A stretch of DNA of 64,000 bases from Bacillus methanolicus PB1 (GTDB taxonomy: Bacteria; Bacillota; Bacilli; Bacillales; Cytobacillaceae). Under the pieces are notes generated by a model. It was not told the DNA's origin, made no database searches, and saw only the letters and a list, made by a program, of their open reading frames with translations. The stretch lies in assembly GCF_000262755.1 (NCBI RefSeq), contig NZ_AFEU01000001.1, positions 744,001-808,000 on the forward strand, read 5' to 3'. Within the stretch, counting starts at the first letter, position 1, and each line of letters starts with the position of its first letter. Shown piece by piece: positions 1 to 9,150 of this stretch. A program made the position numbers and the translations under genes.

Positions 1-866
1 AACTTTGCAAACTCAATCGCTTCACCCGAAGTCAGGTCCATTTCCCGAAGAATTCTTTGGTGCCAATAAGACGCCCAGCCTTCGTTCATGATTTTTGTTT
101 CAAGTTGAGGCCAAAAATAGAGCATTTCTTCCCGCATCATGGTGAGAACATCCCTCTGCCATTCAGAAAGCTCGCGGCTGTATGACTCTATAAATAACAG
201 CAAGTCTTTTTCCGGCTGAGGCGGGAATTTCTTTTTCTCCTTTTTTGGTTCCTTATTTTTTTTATCTTTTTCGTCCAAACTCCATAAATCATCGTAGGGG
301 CTTGAGGAAGTTGTTTCCTCTTCCTCAAAATCATCTTCAATTGACCATGACAGCTTTGGACGCATTAGCGAAGGATCGATATGTTCTTGAATAGCAAGAA
401 CAGCATCAAGGAACATTTCTACCTCATGTTTTCCATGCTTAATTTCGTACCTGCGGATCCTCTCTGCCGTGGCTGCCATGCTTTCAACCATGTCACGCTT
501 AGTATTTTGAAAGCGGGTATTATTTTTAAAGAAATCACAATGGGCCAAAACATGGGCTACAATCAATTTATTTTGGATTAAAGAATTCGAATCAAGCAAG
601 AAAGCGTAGCATGGATTTGAATTAATAACCAATTCATATATTTTTGAAAGCCCTAAATCGTAATGAATTTTCATTTTGTAAAACTGTTTTCCGAAACTCC
701 AGTGGGAAAATCTTGTCGGCATGCCGTAAGCTCCAAAGGTATAAATGATGTCAGCTGGACAAATTTCATAACGCATCGGATAAAAATCGAGCCCAAATCC
801 TTTAGCAATTTCCGTTATTTCCTCTATCGCATATTCGAGGGCTTTACGATCTTCTTCCTTCATCAT
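1..866 (-). CDS. spoVR: SpoVR family stage V sporulation protein, C-terminus outside window
   Basis: This is the N-terminal 288 or so residues of a SpoVR protein; the Bacillus protein is about 470 aa, so the rest lies left of base 1. Recognisable stretches are [13 protein letters not shown] near the N-terminus, a His-containing segment [10 protein letters not shown], and [15 protein letters not shown] just before the edge. SpoVR is needed for spore cortex formation and in other bacteria works with YhbH/PrkA-type proteins, both of which are also in this window near 16-19 kb. Two adjacent ATG codons (866 and 863) follow a GGGGGAGA ribosome site; the second has the better spacing. A Lys/Glu-rich linker lies around residues 190-210. 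The family call is secure. Confidence 0.95.
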   Translation of the reverse strand, partial: MMKEEDRKALEYAIEEITEIAKGFGLDFYPMRYEICPADIIYTFGAYGMPTRFSHWSFGKQFYKMKIHYDLGLSKIYELVINSNPCYAFLLDSNSLIQNKLIVAHVLAHCDFFKNNTRFQNTKRDMVESMAATAERIRRYEIKHGKHEVEMFLDAVLAIQEHIDPSLMRPKLSWSIEDDFEEEETTSSSPYDDLWSLDEKDKKNKEPKKEKKKFPPQPEKDLLLFIESYSRELSEWQRDVLTMMREEMLYFWPQLETKIMNEGWASYWHQRILREMDLTSGEAIEFAK

Positions 867-992
867 TCTCTCCCCCTTTTCCTTCTTACCACAATGTATG
901 AGGAAAAACAGGGAATGATGAAGTTTGTTTCTGTTTTTCTTTATAAAAAACGAAGAAAACCATGCACCATGTTTTTCTGCATATTTTGTTTC

Positions 993-1328
993 TTAACGGC
1001 CTTGGTATTGAACCTGTGGTTTCATTTCAACTGTCAAAGACAAAAGTTTTTTGTTGGCAAGGCTGTGGGTAATATAAACGACAACAGTAATCGGTTTTCC
1101 TTTTTCTGTTACTTTAAACTTAAAAGAATCCATTACATCCGTTTCTGAAATTTTCTTTCTTCCCAAATATGTATACTCCTTAACCTCATCTTCAGGAAAA
1201 TCTTCCTTCACAACGACAATTGCAATTCTTCCATATTTTTCATAATCAGGTTGCTGTGCAATCGCTTTGAACGGAAGTAAAGAGACGAATAGGATTGTCA
1301 TGCAGATACCAAGTAATCTCTTTTTCAT
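993..1328 (-). CDS. secreted DUF3889 family protein
   Basis: A small exported protein of about 111 aa. The N-terminus is a Sec signal peptide (Lys-rich start, hydrophobic core, AIA-Q near residue 25). The mature part matches my memory of the DUF3889 family (B. subtilis YqzG and probably YhdC): Y-E-K-Y-G-R-I-A, then a short Y-x-Y-x-G-R-K segment and FKFKVTEKGKPITVVV. Function is unknown. GGAGG stands 7 nt before the second of two adjacent ATGs, so 1328 is preferred over 1331. It lies between spoVR and yhdB, where B. subtilis has yhdC. DUF assignment is from recalled sequence likeness. Confidence 0.75.
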   Translation of the reverse strand: MKKRLLGICMTILFVSLLPFKAIAQQPDYEKYGRIAIVVVKEDFPEDEVKEYTYLGRKKISETDVMDSFKFKVTEKGKPITVVVYITHSLANKKLLSLTVEMKPQVQYQGR

Positions 1329-1535
1329 CATTATACCTCCAATAATCTTGTTTTATTATTGTTAGCATTTTCTAAATTAATGTTTTTATGTACAAAAAAC
1401 ATTTATCTCTATTCGTTTTTTTATACATGCAGAACATGTTAATCGTTTAATATCAATAAGACCAACATTTGCTGAGAAAAAAACAGACGATCTTTCATAA
1501 ACTAATTTCAACTCCTGATCATGGAGGAGATAAAT

Positions 1536-1778
1536 ATGAATAAATTGGATTATGATCGGGCGCTGTTTTATACACACCAGTCTGAGTGGGACAACCTACT
1601 GATCCTGATGGTCAGAACAAAGGACCATTTTTTATCCAAAAAAATCGAATATTTTTTGCACGCCTACCACTTTGAAAAAGATTATTCGGTTGTAGAAAAA
1701 CATTTATATTCCTTGCTGCGCTACATCGACCATGCAAATGAAGCTGCAGAGAATGAATATCAAGAAATTCCAATATAA
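1536..1778 (+). CDS. yhdB: YhdB family protein
   Basis: An 80-aa protein beginning MNKLDYDRALFYTHQSEWD, resembling Bacillus YhdB, whose function is unknown. I chose the ATG at 1536 because GGAGGAG lies directly before it; an in-frame ATG at 1521 falls upstream of that ribosome site. The protein is soluble, rich in His, Tyr and acidic residues, with no signal peptide or membrane span. It is followed by the pgcA terminator/repeat. Its place next to spoVR supports the name. Confidence 0.8.
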   Translation: MNKLDYDRALFYTHQSEWDNLLILMVRTKDHFLSKKIEYFLHAYHFEKDYSVVEKHLYSLLRYIDHANEAAENEYQEIPI

Positions 1779-1799
1779 AAGGAAGGAAATTCCACCAAA

Positions 1800-1921
1800 A
1801 AGGGGCTGACTCATAACCAAAGGGTCAGCCCCCTCCAATACAACATATAGACAAACACTAAAAAATCTTCTACATATTTGCCATTGTTGGGGGGAGTCAG
1901 CCCCTTATGAGTCAGCCCCTT
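1800..1921. repeat. palindromic element nested inside the pgcA terminator
   Basis: The outer arms AGGGGCTGACTCATAA (1801-1816) and TTATGAGTCAGCCCCT (1905-1920) are exact complements. Between them lies an 84-bp element (1821-1904) with its own inverted ends, GGGTCAGCCCC and a right copy ending AGTCAGCCCC. Its interior reads CCAATACAACATATAGAC and then TTGCCATTGTTGG, as in the copy at 4775-4859. The pgcA stop codon is inside the right outer arm. The arrangement suggests insertion of the element into the loop of a pre-existing terminator. Confidence 0.85.
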
Positions 1922-3666
1922 TTAGATTTATTTTCTTTTATAATTTGTTCCACCATATGCATGAAGTCTTTTTCAATTGCTTCAAGCTTTTGTTTGCTCT
2001 CACTCATTGTCTCGCCATTTACACCAAAATAAAATTTGATTTTTGGCTCCGTGCCGGAAGGACGCAAACAAATCCAGGACCCGTCGTGGAAATGATATTT
2101 GAGGACATTCGATTTCGGAAGATCAATCTTCTCTTCCCTTCCATCTCTATCTGTTCGAACTCCATATAAATAATCTTCTGTCACAGCAACTTTTAACTTC
2201 CCGAGATTTCTTAAAGGATTTGAGCGGAAGGACTCAAGCGTTTTCCGGATTATCTCAGCCCCGTCCTTTCCTTTCAAAGTTAAAGAGCGGAGCCCTTCCA
2301 GATAAAAACCATATTTTTGAAAGACTGAAAGCAATGCTTCATAAAGAGACATTCCTTTCTTTTTGTAAAAAGCGCAGACTTCTGCAGCAAGAAGGGCTGC
2401 CTGTACAGCATCTTTGTCACGGGTAAATTCCCCGATCAAATAGCCATAGCTTTCTTCATAACCAAAAAGAAATGTGTGTTCACCTGACTGCTCAAATTCT
2501 TTAATTTTTTCCGCTATAAATTTAAATCCTGTCAAAACATCAATCGTTTTCAGCCCGTAAGAGGAAGCAATTTTTCTGCCTAGTTCAGAGGTTACGATTG
2601 TTTTTAAAACAACCCCGTTTTCTGGAAGAGTCCCTTTTTGTTTCTTTTGCGACAGCAAATAATCCAGCAGTAATGCACCTGTTTGATTTCCGGTTAAAAC
2701 AACGTATTCTCCATGCTCGTTTTTTACAGCAATTCCTAAACGGTCAGCATCAGGATCTGTGGCGATTAGAATATCAGCGTTCTCTTTCTTGCCGTCCCTG
2801 ATGGCAAGTTCAAATGCAGCATGTTCTTCCGGATTCGGGCTTTTCACTGTTGAAAAATTTGGATCAGGAAGCTCCTGCTCTTTGACAATATGCAGGTTTT
2901 GAAAACGAAATGCTTTTAAAGCTTTTTCGACAGGTTGCCTTGCTGTTCCATGAAGAGGAGTAAAGACAATTTTAATATCGGATTCTTCAGCAAGCCCCGG
3001 GTTTTCTGAAACCGTCAGCAGCTCTTCCAAATATGCATGATCAACTTCGTCGCCGATTATTTTGATTAAACCTTTGTCAATTAAGGCTTGTTCATCCATC
3101 ACATCAATTAAGAGCTCATCTTTGATTTCGTTAACCTTGGCAATTACTTTATCAGCACTTTCTGATGTGATTTGGCCCCCATCTGGGCCATATACCTTAT
3201 ACCCGTTATATTCAGGAGGATTATGGCTGGCAGTAATAACGATACCTGAAAAGGCATTAAGGTGCCTTACTGCAAAAGAAAGCTCCGGAGTTGGCCTTAA
3301 ATCATGAAAAACATATGTTTGAATGCCTTTTGTTGCCAGTGTTTTCGCAGCTTCCATGGCAAATTCTTTTGATTTATGGCGGGAATCATAAGCAATTGCC
3401 ACTCCGCGCGTTTTTGCTTTTTGTCCATGTGATTCGATGTAAGCCGCAAGGCCGGCAGAAGCTTTTCTGACAGTATAAATATTCATTCTGTTTGTGCCGG
3501 GACCAATCTCTCCCCGCATTCCGCCTGTACCGAATTCTAAATCTTTATAAAATGCTTCTTCGAGTGCTTTTTCGTTTCCGGCAAGATTATGTAATTCTTC
3601 TTTCAATTCAGGCTCCATTTTGTTATACAGCAGCCATTTTTCAGCTTTTATTTTCCAATTCATCAT
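1912..3666 (-). CDS. pgcA: alpha-phosphoglucomutase / phosphomannomutase
   Basis: A 584-aa phosphohexomutase of the PgcA (YhxB) type that interconverts glucose 6-phosphate and glucose 1-phosphate for UDP-glucose, teichoic acid and glycolipid synthesis. All four active-site loops are visible: catalytic phosphoserine in [14 protein letters not shown], metal loop DPDADRLG, sugar loop GYEESYGYL and C-terminal phosphate loop [12 protein letters not shown]. The reading frame is open to 3789, but GGAGGG just before the paired ATGs at 3666/3663 and family length favour 3666. The last residues and stop lie in the terminator stem that also holds a palindromic repeat. Confidence 0.95.
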   Translation of the reverse strand: MMNWKIKAEKWLLYNKMEPELKEELHNLAGNEKALEEAFYKDLEFGTGGMRGEIGPGTNRMNIYTVRKASAGLAAYIESHGQKAKTRGVAIAYDSRHKSKEFAMEAAKTLATKGIQTYVFHDLRPTPELSFAVRHLNAFSGIVITASHNPPEYNGYKVYGPDGGQITSESADKVIAKVNEIKDELLIDVMDEQALIDKGLIKIIGDEVDHAYLEELLTVSENPGLAEESDIKIVFTPLHGTARQPVEKALKAFRFQNLHIVKEQELPDPNFSTVKSPNPEEHAAFELAIRDGKKENADILIATDPDADRLGIAVKNEHGEYVVLTGNQTGALLLDYLLSQKKQKGTLPENGVVLKTIVTSELGRKIASSYGLKTIDVLTGFKFIAEKIKEFEQSGEHTFLFGYEESYGYLIGEFTRDKDAVQAALLAAEVCAFYKKKGMSLYEALLSVFQKYGFYLEGLRSLTLKGKDGAEIIRKTLESFRSNPLRNLGKLKVAVTEDYLYGVRTDRDGREEKIDLPKSNVLKYHFHDGSWICLRPSGTEPKIKFYFGVNGETMSESKQKLEAIEKDFMHMVEQIIKENKSKRG

Positions 3667-3860
3667 TAGCCCTCCAGTTGATTTCTGATTCTTTAAACAT
3701 TTCAATATCGAAAAAAAGACTCCTCTAAAAATAGAACGCAAAATTATGACAAAAATCGTTCTTCCTCCCAATTTTATCACGAGAGTCAATAAATGTTGAT
3801 TTACAAGTAAATTTCTAAAAAATATAATGGGGTTGTAATTAATACTAAAGGAGTTCGTTT

Positions 3861-4295
3861 ATGCACCCAAAAAAAGATGTTCGTGAAACATTATTATTCG
3901 TCGCTTGGGCAACATCGGTAATTGCCATGTTCGGAAGTTTGTATTTCTCGGAAATTCGCCAATTTGAACCTTGTGAATTATGCTGGTATCAGCGGATTTT
4001 GATGTATCCGCTCGTTGTTATTTTAGGAATTGCCGTTATTAAAAAGGACTACTCTATCGCGTTCTACGCCATGATTTTGTCAGGTATCGGCTTTTTTACT
4101 TCCCTTTACCATTACTCGCTCCAAAAGATTCCTTTTATGGCTGACCACGCAATATCATGTGGAAGGGTGCCCTGCACAGGTCAATACATAAATTGGTTAG
4201 GATTTATTACAATTCCATTTTTAGCCCTTACAGCGTTCACGATTATTTTTATCTTTAACTATTTCATTTTGAAAAGAAATAAGGAGGCAGCCTAG
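3861..4295 (+). CDS. bdbC: disulfide oxidoreductase BdbC (DsbB-like)
   Basis: A 144-aa polytopic membrane protein of the DsbB/VKOR-like BdbC family, which passes electrons from a thiol oxidase to menaquinone. Four membrane segments are apparent, near residues 8-30, 42-60, 65-85 and 110-135. The first Cys pair is CELCWYQR at the end of TM1; the second is CGRVPC in the outer loop between TM3 and TM4. A ribosome site (AAAGGAG) precedes ATG 3861. The stop codon is separated by one base from the start of the thioredoxin-like gene, so the two form a redox operon. Confidence 0.93.
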   Translation: MHPKKDVRETLLFVAWATSVIAMFGSLYFSEIRQFEPCELCWYQRILMYPLVVILGIAVIKKDYSIAFYAMILSGIGFFTSLYHYSLQKIPFMADHAISCGRVPCTGQYINWLGFITIPFLALTAFTIIFIFNYFILKRNKEAA

Positions 4296-4296
4296 C

Positions 4297-4767
4297 ATGA
4301 AGAAAGTGATCATTTTTTTGGCCATTATTATCGCACTTTTTGCCGGCGTCGCAATTTTAAATAATATGCAGCAAAAAGAAAAAGTTTCTGCAGACAATCC
4401 TTACCGTAAAGACAGTCTTCATCCGGAAACGGTTAAACAATTGGACGACCCGAATTATCAAAATATTATTCTTCCTGAAGAACTTGAAAAAAAGTTAGAA
4501 GCTAAAGAAGATGTAACAGTATACTTTTTCAGTCCAACCTGCCCACATTGCCAGAAAGCAACACCGATTGTAACACCTTTGTCTAAAAAAATGGGAATAG
4601 ATCTTTTTCTGTTTAACCTGCTTGAATTTGAAGATGGCTGGGATGACTATGGCATTACGGAAACGCCAACGATTGTACAATATAAAGACGGAAAAGAAAC
4701 AGCCAGGATAACCGGATATAATGAAAAATCTGTATTTGAGGAATGGTTTAATAAATATTCAAAATAA
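4297..4767 (+). CDS. membrane-anchored thioredoxin-like thiol-disulfide oxidoreductase
   Basis: A 156-aa protein with an N-terminal hydrophobic anchor (residues 3-22) and an extracytoplasmic thioredoxin fold. The redox motif is CPHC in FFSPTCPHCQK, and the cis-proline loop is TETPTIVQY. It probably supplies disulfides (or isomerises them) in secreted proteins, with BdbC re-oxidising it, as B. subtilis BdbD/BdbC do. AAGGAGG sits within the last codons of bdbC, indicating translational coupling. It is shorter than BdbD (about 220 aa), so I do not give a symbol. Confidence 0.85.
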   Translation: MKKVIIFLAIIIALFAGVAILNNMQQKEKVSADNPYRKDSLHPETVKQLDDPNYQNIILPEELEKKLEAKEDVTVYFFSPTCPHCQKATPIVTPLSKKMGIDLFLFNLLEFEDGWDDYGITETPTIVQYKDGKETARITGYNEKSVFEEWFNKYSK

Positions 4768-4864
4768 CAAGGGAAGGGTCTGACCCCTCCAATACAGCAT
4801 ATAGACAAACACCAAAAAATCATCCTATATATTGTCATTGTTGGAAGGAGTCAGACCCTTGTTT
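4768..4864. repeat. palindromic GGGTCAGACCC element, subfamily I
   Basis: Core 4775-4859. The left end is GGGTCTGACCCCTCCAA and the right end is TTGTTGGAAGGAGTCAGACCC. The interior CATATAGACAAACACC and CCTATATATTGTCATTG matches the copies at 1821, 12554 (reversed) and 23217. Flanking AACAAGGG and CCCTTGTT extend the inverted repeat outward. It lies between convergent genes (4767 and 4876), where it could act as a bidirectional terminator. Confidence 0.85.
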
Positions 4865-4875
4865 TATTCGAAAAT

Positions 4876-5274
4876 TTAATGAATATGATCATTTGCTGCT
4901 TTTACATAAACACTAAATAAACTGCCTCTCATACTTCTTACTTCGGAAAATTGGGAAAATGTAAAGGGAAAATAAATATCAAATTCTTCTAACATACTGG
5001 CATTTTTCATGAACAATGAATAGTATTTTTCTTTATTTTGAGAAGTTTCCAGAATTGAAATTAGTGTTTGCAGACTTGCAATGACCTGATAAGCTTCTTT
5101 CAGCGTGCCAAAATATTCAAAATGCCGTGTTGATGTATGTAACACTTTTTGCAACTTAAATTCCTTTATGTCTTCGTCGGAAAAATAAAGTGGAAAAACA
5201 TTGGAATAAAAATAATCCACAAGTTCCTTGATCTTTTGTTCCTGATCAGGAGTTGACGCGTACACAACCTTCAC
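4876..5274 (-). CDS. yhcU: YhcU family protein (DUF5365)
   Basis: A 132-aa cytoplasmic protein matching Bacillus YhcU (131 aa) in size and place, next to yhcT. The start is GTG at 5274, with AGGTGGG 6 nt upstream; the frame is open to 5337 but has no ribosome site there. The sequence begins MKVVYASTPDQEQKIKELVD and is mostly helical and acidic. Function is unknown. No membrane segment or known catalytic motif is visible. Confidence 0.8.
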   Translation of the reverse strand: MKVVYASTPDQEQKIKELVDYFYSNVFPLYFSDEDIKEFKLQKVLHTSTRHFEYFGTLKEAYQVIASLQTLISILETSQNKEKYYSLFMKNASMLEEFDIYFPFTFSQFSEVRSMRGSLFSVYVKAANDHIH

Positions 5275-5552
5275 GAATAACCCACCTTTTGTAAGACATG
5301 TAATCACTTTGTAACATATATAATAAGAATAGCACAAAATATTACAGCCAAAAGGTGGTAAATATACCCATGTAAAAGGTGATTGTTAACATATTGGGAG
5401 ATTTAATTCAATAGGATATTGGCAGGATAAAGAGAAGAGAAGCGCCTTGATTTTTTAGCTTCCGACAAGCAAAGATCCTCTGATGAATCTATCCGTGTCT
5501 GTTGTTTAACTTTATGAGTACAGAACTAAAATTTTTTTACAAAGGAGTCTAT

Positions 5553-6476
5553 ATGTCGAAAACAAGCCGAAAAGGCGATTGGTTTGAAATTATTATCCCT
5601 TCTGAATGGGCCGGCATTTCAATCGATCATTTATTTCGAAGCAAATGGAATGCCGCAAAAAAACAAATTTATTATTTAAAAATGGCCAATGCTGTTTTGC
5701 TAAACAGACAAGCAGTTGATTGGACTTCACCTCTTCGTGAAGGCGACCTGCTCCAAATCAAACTTTTTGAGCCAACTGAAGATTATGGATATATGCCAAC
5801 CTATTTTGATGTTCAGGTTATTTATGAAGATGAACATTTAATTGTATTTAACAAACCTGCCGGTATGGATACACATCCAAACGAAACCGGACAGACAAAT
5901 ACACTTGCCAATGCAGCAGCGTTTTATTTGCAGGCTAAAGGAGAGGCTGTAAAAATAAGGCATATACACCGGCTTGACCGTGATACAACAGGTGCAGTCC
6001 TGTTTGCAAAACATGCCTTAGCCGGTTCGATTTTAGACCGCATGCTTGAACATCGGTTAATAAAACGGACCTACTTGGCAATGGCAGAAGGCATTCTTCA
6101 AACAAAGTCCGGCATCATTAATCTTCCTATCGGGAGGGACCGACATCATCCGACAAGGCGAAGGGTCTCTGACACGGGCCAGCCGGCAGTCACAAGGTAT
6201 AAGGTTGTACATATCTTAAGAGAAGATAAATTAACCATTGTAGAATGCCAACTTGATACCGGAAGAACCCATCAAATTCGCGTCCATTTCAGCGCCATTG
6301 GCCATCCTCTTGCAGGTGATGTGTTATATGGCGGAAAACCGATTTTTAAACGGCAGGCATTGCACGCGGCAAAACTAGAATTTATTCATCCGTTTACGAG
6401 AGAAAAAATTATTTGTCATGCGCCATTTATCGATGAACCGCCGATTTTCAAGGATGTTGATCCTTATTCAATCTAA
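5553..6476 (+). CDS. yhcT: RluA family pseudouridine synthase
   Basis: A 307-aa pseudouridine synthase that isomerises uridines in rRNA or tRNA. The catalytic Asp is in HRLDRDTTG, followed by the RluA-family strand motifs KRTYLAMAEG and GRTHQIRVHF. The N-terminal region has an S4-like segment (ISIDHLFRSKWN). AAAGGAG is placed 7 nt before ATG 5553; the open frame from 5502 includes an unlikely Phe/Tyr-rich lead. It is the yhcT counterpart and diverges from yhcU. A strong hairpin terminator follows. Which RNA position it modifies cannot be told from sequence. Confidence 0.93.
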   Translation: MSKTSRKGDWFEIIIPSEWAGISIDHLFRSKWNAAKKQIYYLKMANAVLLNRQAVDWTSPLREGDLLQIKLFEPTEDYGYMPTYFDVQVIYEDEHLIVFNKPAGMDTHPNETGQTNTLANAAAFYLQAKGEAVKIRHIHRLDRDTTGAVLFAKHALAGSILDRMLEHRLIKRTYLAMAEGILQTKSGIINLPIGRDRHHPTRRRVSDTGQPAVTRYKVVHILREDKLTIVECQLDTGRTHQIRVHFSAIGHPLAGDVLYGGKPIFKRQALHAAKLEFIHPFTREKIICHAPFIDEPPIFKDVDPYSI

Positions 6477-6494
6477 GAAAGGATGAGTCTAAAT

Positions 6495-6532
6495 AAGAAA
6501 GAGCTGGTCTAATCAGAGACCAGCTCTTTCTT
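6495..6532. terminator. bidirectional terminator between yhcT and the GlsB-like gene
   Basis: A perfect 16-bp stem, AAGAAAGAGCTGGTCT and its complement, around a 6-nt loop. A-rich and T-rich flanks serve both directions of the two convergent genes. Confidence 0.9.
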
Positions 6533-6561
6533 AATAATCTTCTCCAAATGAGCTTTTGTGA

Positions 6562-6822
6562 TTAATCTGTTGCTTTTCTCATCCCTCTCATGATCAAGCT
6601 TAATAAGAAGACAAGGACAACTGCACCAATTAAAGCAGGGATAATGGCAAAGTCAGCTACCTCAGGACCCCAGTCCCCTAATATTGCAGATCCAATCCAT
6701 GCGCCGATAAAACCTGCTATAATATTACCAATAACACCTCCTGGGACGTCTTTTCCTACAATCATGCCGGCAATCCATCCGATAATACCTCCAATAATTA
6801 AAGACCATAAAAAGCTAAACAT
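6562..6822 (-). CDS. GlsB/YeaQ/YmgE family stress membrane protein
   Basis: An 86-aa, very hydrophobic Gly-rich protein with three membrane segments (about residues 3-22, 30-48 and 58-80). The family pattern is IIGGIIGWIAGMIVG followed by GVIGNIIAGFIGAWIG. These small 'transglycosylase-associated' membrane proteins are stress-induced in many bacteria, but their molecular role is not established. AGGAGT precedes ATG 6822. It stands alone between two terminators or hairpins. Confidence 0.88.
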   Translation of the reverse strand: MFSFLWSLIIGGIIGWIAGMIVGKDVPGGVIGNIIAGFIGAWIGSAILGDWGPEVADFAIIPALIGAVVLVFLLSLIMRGMRKATD

Positions 6823-6986
6823 CTGAACACTCCTTTTTAGTCAAATTTTGTTTATTAAGAAAAAGGTTCAAGTACTACAGAAGGAAAGATCCTTCAATCT
6901 GTTACTTACTTTATCGTTAATAACATTGGCTATAGTATTTCCACTGACGAACATTTTTATCATGCTCAAACGTTTTTTTATTTGCG

Positions 6987-7043
6987 GGGCCGTCCCGCTC
7001 GGCTTTAAAGCGTTAATGCTTTAGAGCGGAGCGGGACTGGCCC
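6987..7043. repeat. strong GC-rich hairpin in the 326-bp gap before the DUF47 gene
   Basis: GGGCCGTCCCGCTC (6987-7000) pairs with GAGCGGGACTGGCCC (7029-7043) with one small bulge. The loop itself folds through CTTTAAAGCG and TGCTTTAGAGCG. It is much more GC-rich than the surrounding DNA. There is no T-run, so it is not an obvious terminator. It may be another intergenic repeat type. A possible -10 (TATAAA) near 7092 would serve the downstream operon. I see no coding potential in the gap. Confidence 0.6.
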
Positions 7044-7147
7044 ATGGAAGAGAAATTTTTTAGAATCTTATTTATTATTCAAGATATTTCGTATAAAATA
7101 TTCTCGTTTGAAACATTTTCATCGGAATACTTATTGGAGGTAACAAC

Positions 7148-7765
7148 ATGGTTTTTAAAAAAAAGGACAAGTTTGCTGTTCTTTTAAGTAACATAGCCGC
7201 TAATCTTAAAGATGCAACAAATTTTTTTGCTGATTACAAACTGAAAAACGTAAGCGATTTGAAGATTTTTTCAGAAAAAATGAAGGATTTTGAATCAAAA
7301 GGCGATTCGTATGTACATGAAGTCATTAAGGAATTGAATAATGCATTTATCACCCCGATTGAACGCGAAGATATCCTTCATTTGGCTATGAGCATGGATG
7401 ATGTACTAGACGGATTGGAACACTGCGCTGCTTTATTTGAAATGTATTCGATCACGAATACAGATGAGTATATGCGAAAATTCGTGGATGCCATTAGAAA
7501 CTGTTCTTATGAGATTGAACAATCTATTGAATTGCTCTCAACGAAAAAATTGCTTAAAATTCGAGATCATGCTATAAAAATCAAGGATTATGAATCAAAA
7601 TGCGATAACATTCAGCGCCAGTCAATTAAGCATTTGTTCTCAATTGAAAAAGATCCTATCCGGCTCATTAAATATAAGGAAATTTACGAAAACCTTGAAG
7701 ATATTGCAGATAGCTGTCAGGGAGTTGCCAATACTCTTGAAACCATCATAATGAAAAACGCATAA
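7148..7765 (+). CDS. DUF47 family phosphate transport accessory protein
   Basis: A 205-aa all-helical protein of the DUF47 (PhoU-like) family, equivalent to B. subtilis YkaA. These proteins are encoded with low-affinity Pit phosphate carriers and are thought to modulate them. Typical features are FEEKGD-like FESKGDSYVHEVIKEL and the pattern ITPIEREDILHLAMSMDDVLD, with a second repeat unit KDYESKCDNIQRQ. GGAGG lies 7 nt before ATG 7148. The pit gene starts 12 nt after its stop, so the two are co-transcribed. Confidence 0.93.
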   Translation: MVFKKKDKFAVLLSNIAANLKDATNFFADYKLKNVSDLKIFSEKMKDFESKGDSYVHEVIKELNNAFITPIEREDILHLAMSMDDVLDGLEHCAALFEMYSITNTDEYMRKFVDAIRNCSYEIEQSIELLSTKKLLKIRDHAIKIKDYESKCDNIQRQSIKHLFSIEKDPIRLIKYKEIYENLEDIADSCQGVANTLETIIMKNA

Positions 7766-7777
7766 GGAGTCTTAAAA

Positions 7778-8776
7778 ATGGACGGAATGTTTATTTTAAC
7801 CATATTAATTGTCATTGGTGCACTTGCGTTTGATTTTATAAACGGCTTTCATGATACTGCCAACGCAATCGCTACTTCCGTTTCTACAAAAGCTTTAAAG
7901 CCACGCCAAGCAATCATTCTGGCCGCTGTTATGAACTTTGTGGGTGCCATGACTTTTACAGGTGTAGCGAAAACCATTACAAAAGATATCGTGGATCCTT
8001 TCACATTAGAAAACGGTTCTATTGTCATACTAGCCGCATTGATTGCAGCTATTTTTTGGAATTTATTAACATGGTACTATGGAATTCCCAGCAGTTCCTC
8101 TCATGCCATTATCGGTTCAATTGCAGGAGCCGCGATCGCTGCTGCCGGATTTGAAACTTTAAATTACACAGGATTTATTAAGATAATCGAGGCATTAATT
8201 TTCTCGCCTGTTCTTGCCTTCGGGGTAGGATTTACCGTTTACAGCATTTTTAAAATTGCTTTTAAAAATCTTAATTTAACAAAGACAAATAGAAACTTTC
8301 GTATCTTTCAAATCTTTACTGCTGCATTGCAAGCTTATACCCACGGAACAAATGACGCCCAAAAAGCGATGGGGATTATTACAATGGCTCTTATCGCAAA
8401 TAACTATGTATCATCTACTGAAATACCATTTTGGGTGCAATTTTCCTGTGCGTTAGCAATGGGTATTGGAACTTCTGTAGGAGGATGGAAAATCATTAAA
8501 ACAGTCGGCGCTAAAATAATGAAAATCCGACCTGTAAATGGGGTTGCCGCTGATTTAACCGGTGCAATGATTATTTTTGGAGCAACGTATATTCATTTGC
8601 CTGTCAGTACAACACATGTAATTTCATCTTCCATTCTCGGCGTCGGTGCAGCCCACCGCTTGAAAGGCGTTAAGTGGGATACAGCGCAAAGAATGATTGT
8701 CACCTGGGTCATTACCTTGCCAATATCAGCCCTGTTAGCCAGCATATCGTACGTTATTTTAAATATCTTTTTTTAA
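7778..8776 (+). CDS. pit: inorganic phosphate transporter, Pit family
   Basis: A 332-aa integral membrane carrier that imports phosphate (as a metal complex, driven by protons) at low affinity. The duplicated family signatures are DFINGFHDTANAIATS near residue 15 and YTHGTNDAQKAMG near residue 190. About ten membrane helices are visible. AAGGAG precedes ATG 7778. It is the second gene of the DUF47-pit operon and ends in a terminator at 8781. A separate high-affinity Pst system lies at 42.6-45.4 kb. Confidence 0.95.
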   Translation: MDGMFILTILIVIGALAFDFINGFHDTANAIATSVSTKALKPRQAIILAAVMNFVGAMTFTGVAKTITKDIVDPFTLENGSIVILAALIAAIFWNLLTWYYGIPSSSSHAIIGSIAGAAIAAAGFETLNYTGFIKIIEALIFSPVLAFGVGFTVYSIFKIAFKNLNLTKTNRNFRIFQIFTAALQAYTHGTNDAQKAMGIITMALIANNYVSSTEIPFWVQFSCALAMGIGTSVGGWKIIKTVGAKIMKIRPVNGVAADLTGAMIIFGATYIHLPVSTTHVISSSILGVGAAHRLKGVKWDTAQRMIVTWVITLPISALLASISYVILNIFF

Positions 8777-8780
8777 AAAG

Positions 8781-8807
8781 AAGAGTCGGGATCGGGCTCT
8801 TTTTTTG
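8781..8807 (+). terminator. intrinsic terminator of the DUF47-pit operon
   Basis: AAGAAGAGTCGG, a short loop, then CGGGCTCTTTTTTT: a GC stem with one G-U pair followed by seven T. Confidence 0.8.
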
Positions 8808-8871
8808 CTTAACGCTAATATAAAAAAATCAGATATGTTGGGAGGAATGATTTTATATTCTTAGTAAATAC

Positions 8872-9114
8872 TTAAATCGTCATTTCGCTTATTCAGTTGT
8901 TGGTACCCACGGAAACATTGATTATCAAACTGCGTTTTCAGCCGTTTTTGTTGCCGGGATAATTTTTGTCATTCTCTCTCTAACTCCATTTCGCAAACAA
9001 TTGATTGAAGCCATTCCAGAAAATTTAAAACATGGCATTACATCCAGGATCGGTTTATTTATTGCGTTTATTGGATTACGTTTAACGGGTATCAATACTG
9101 CCCATCCTCATTAA
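8872..9114 (+). pseudogene. internal fragment of an AzgA/PbuG-type purine permease
   Basis: About 80 codons in one frame encode a piece closely resembling NCS2-2 (AzgA) hypoxanthine/guanine permeases: FAYSVVGTHGNIDYQTAFSA, then ILSLTPFRKQLIEAIPENLK, then HGITSRIGLFIAFIGLRLTG. It ends at TAA 9112. Intact family members are over 420 aa with about 12 helices; here only two or three are left and there is no proper start. It is a decayed remnant, probably from deletion. A hairpin terminator follows at 9123. Confidence 0.85.
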
Positions 9115-9122
9115 CAATCTTC

Positions 9123-9150
9123 AAAGCTCGCATTCTCGGCGAGCTTTTTT
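9123..9150 (+). terminator. terminator after the permease remnant
   Basis: GCTCGC (9126-9131), a 7-nt loop, GCGAGC (9139-9144), then six T. It is presumably the surviving terminator of the lost permease gene. The rest of the gap to 9503 holds a small hairpin (9313-9335, CAGACCCCTAAG against CTTAGGTCTG, similar to the ends of the GGGTCAGACCC repeats) and no convincing gene. Confidence 0.85.

Noticed and set aside
663-1148. 161-aa plus-strand frame near the left end
   Set aside because: It overlaps spoVR and the DUF3889 gene on the opposite strand, has no ribosome site and a composition typical of an antisense frame.
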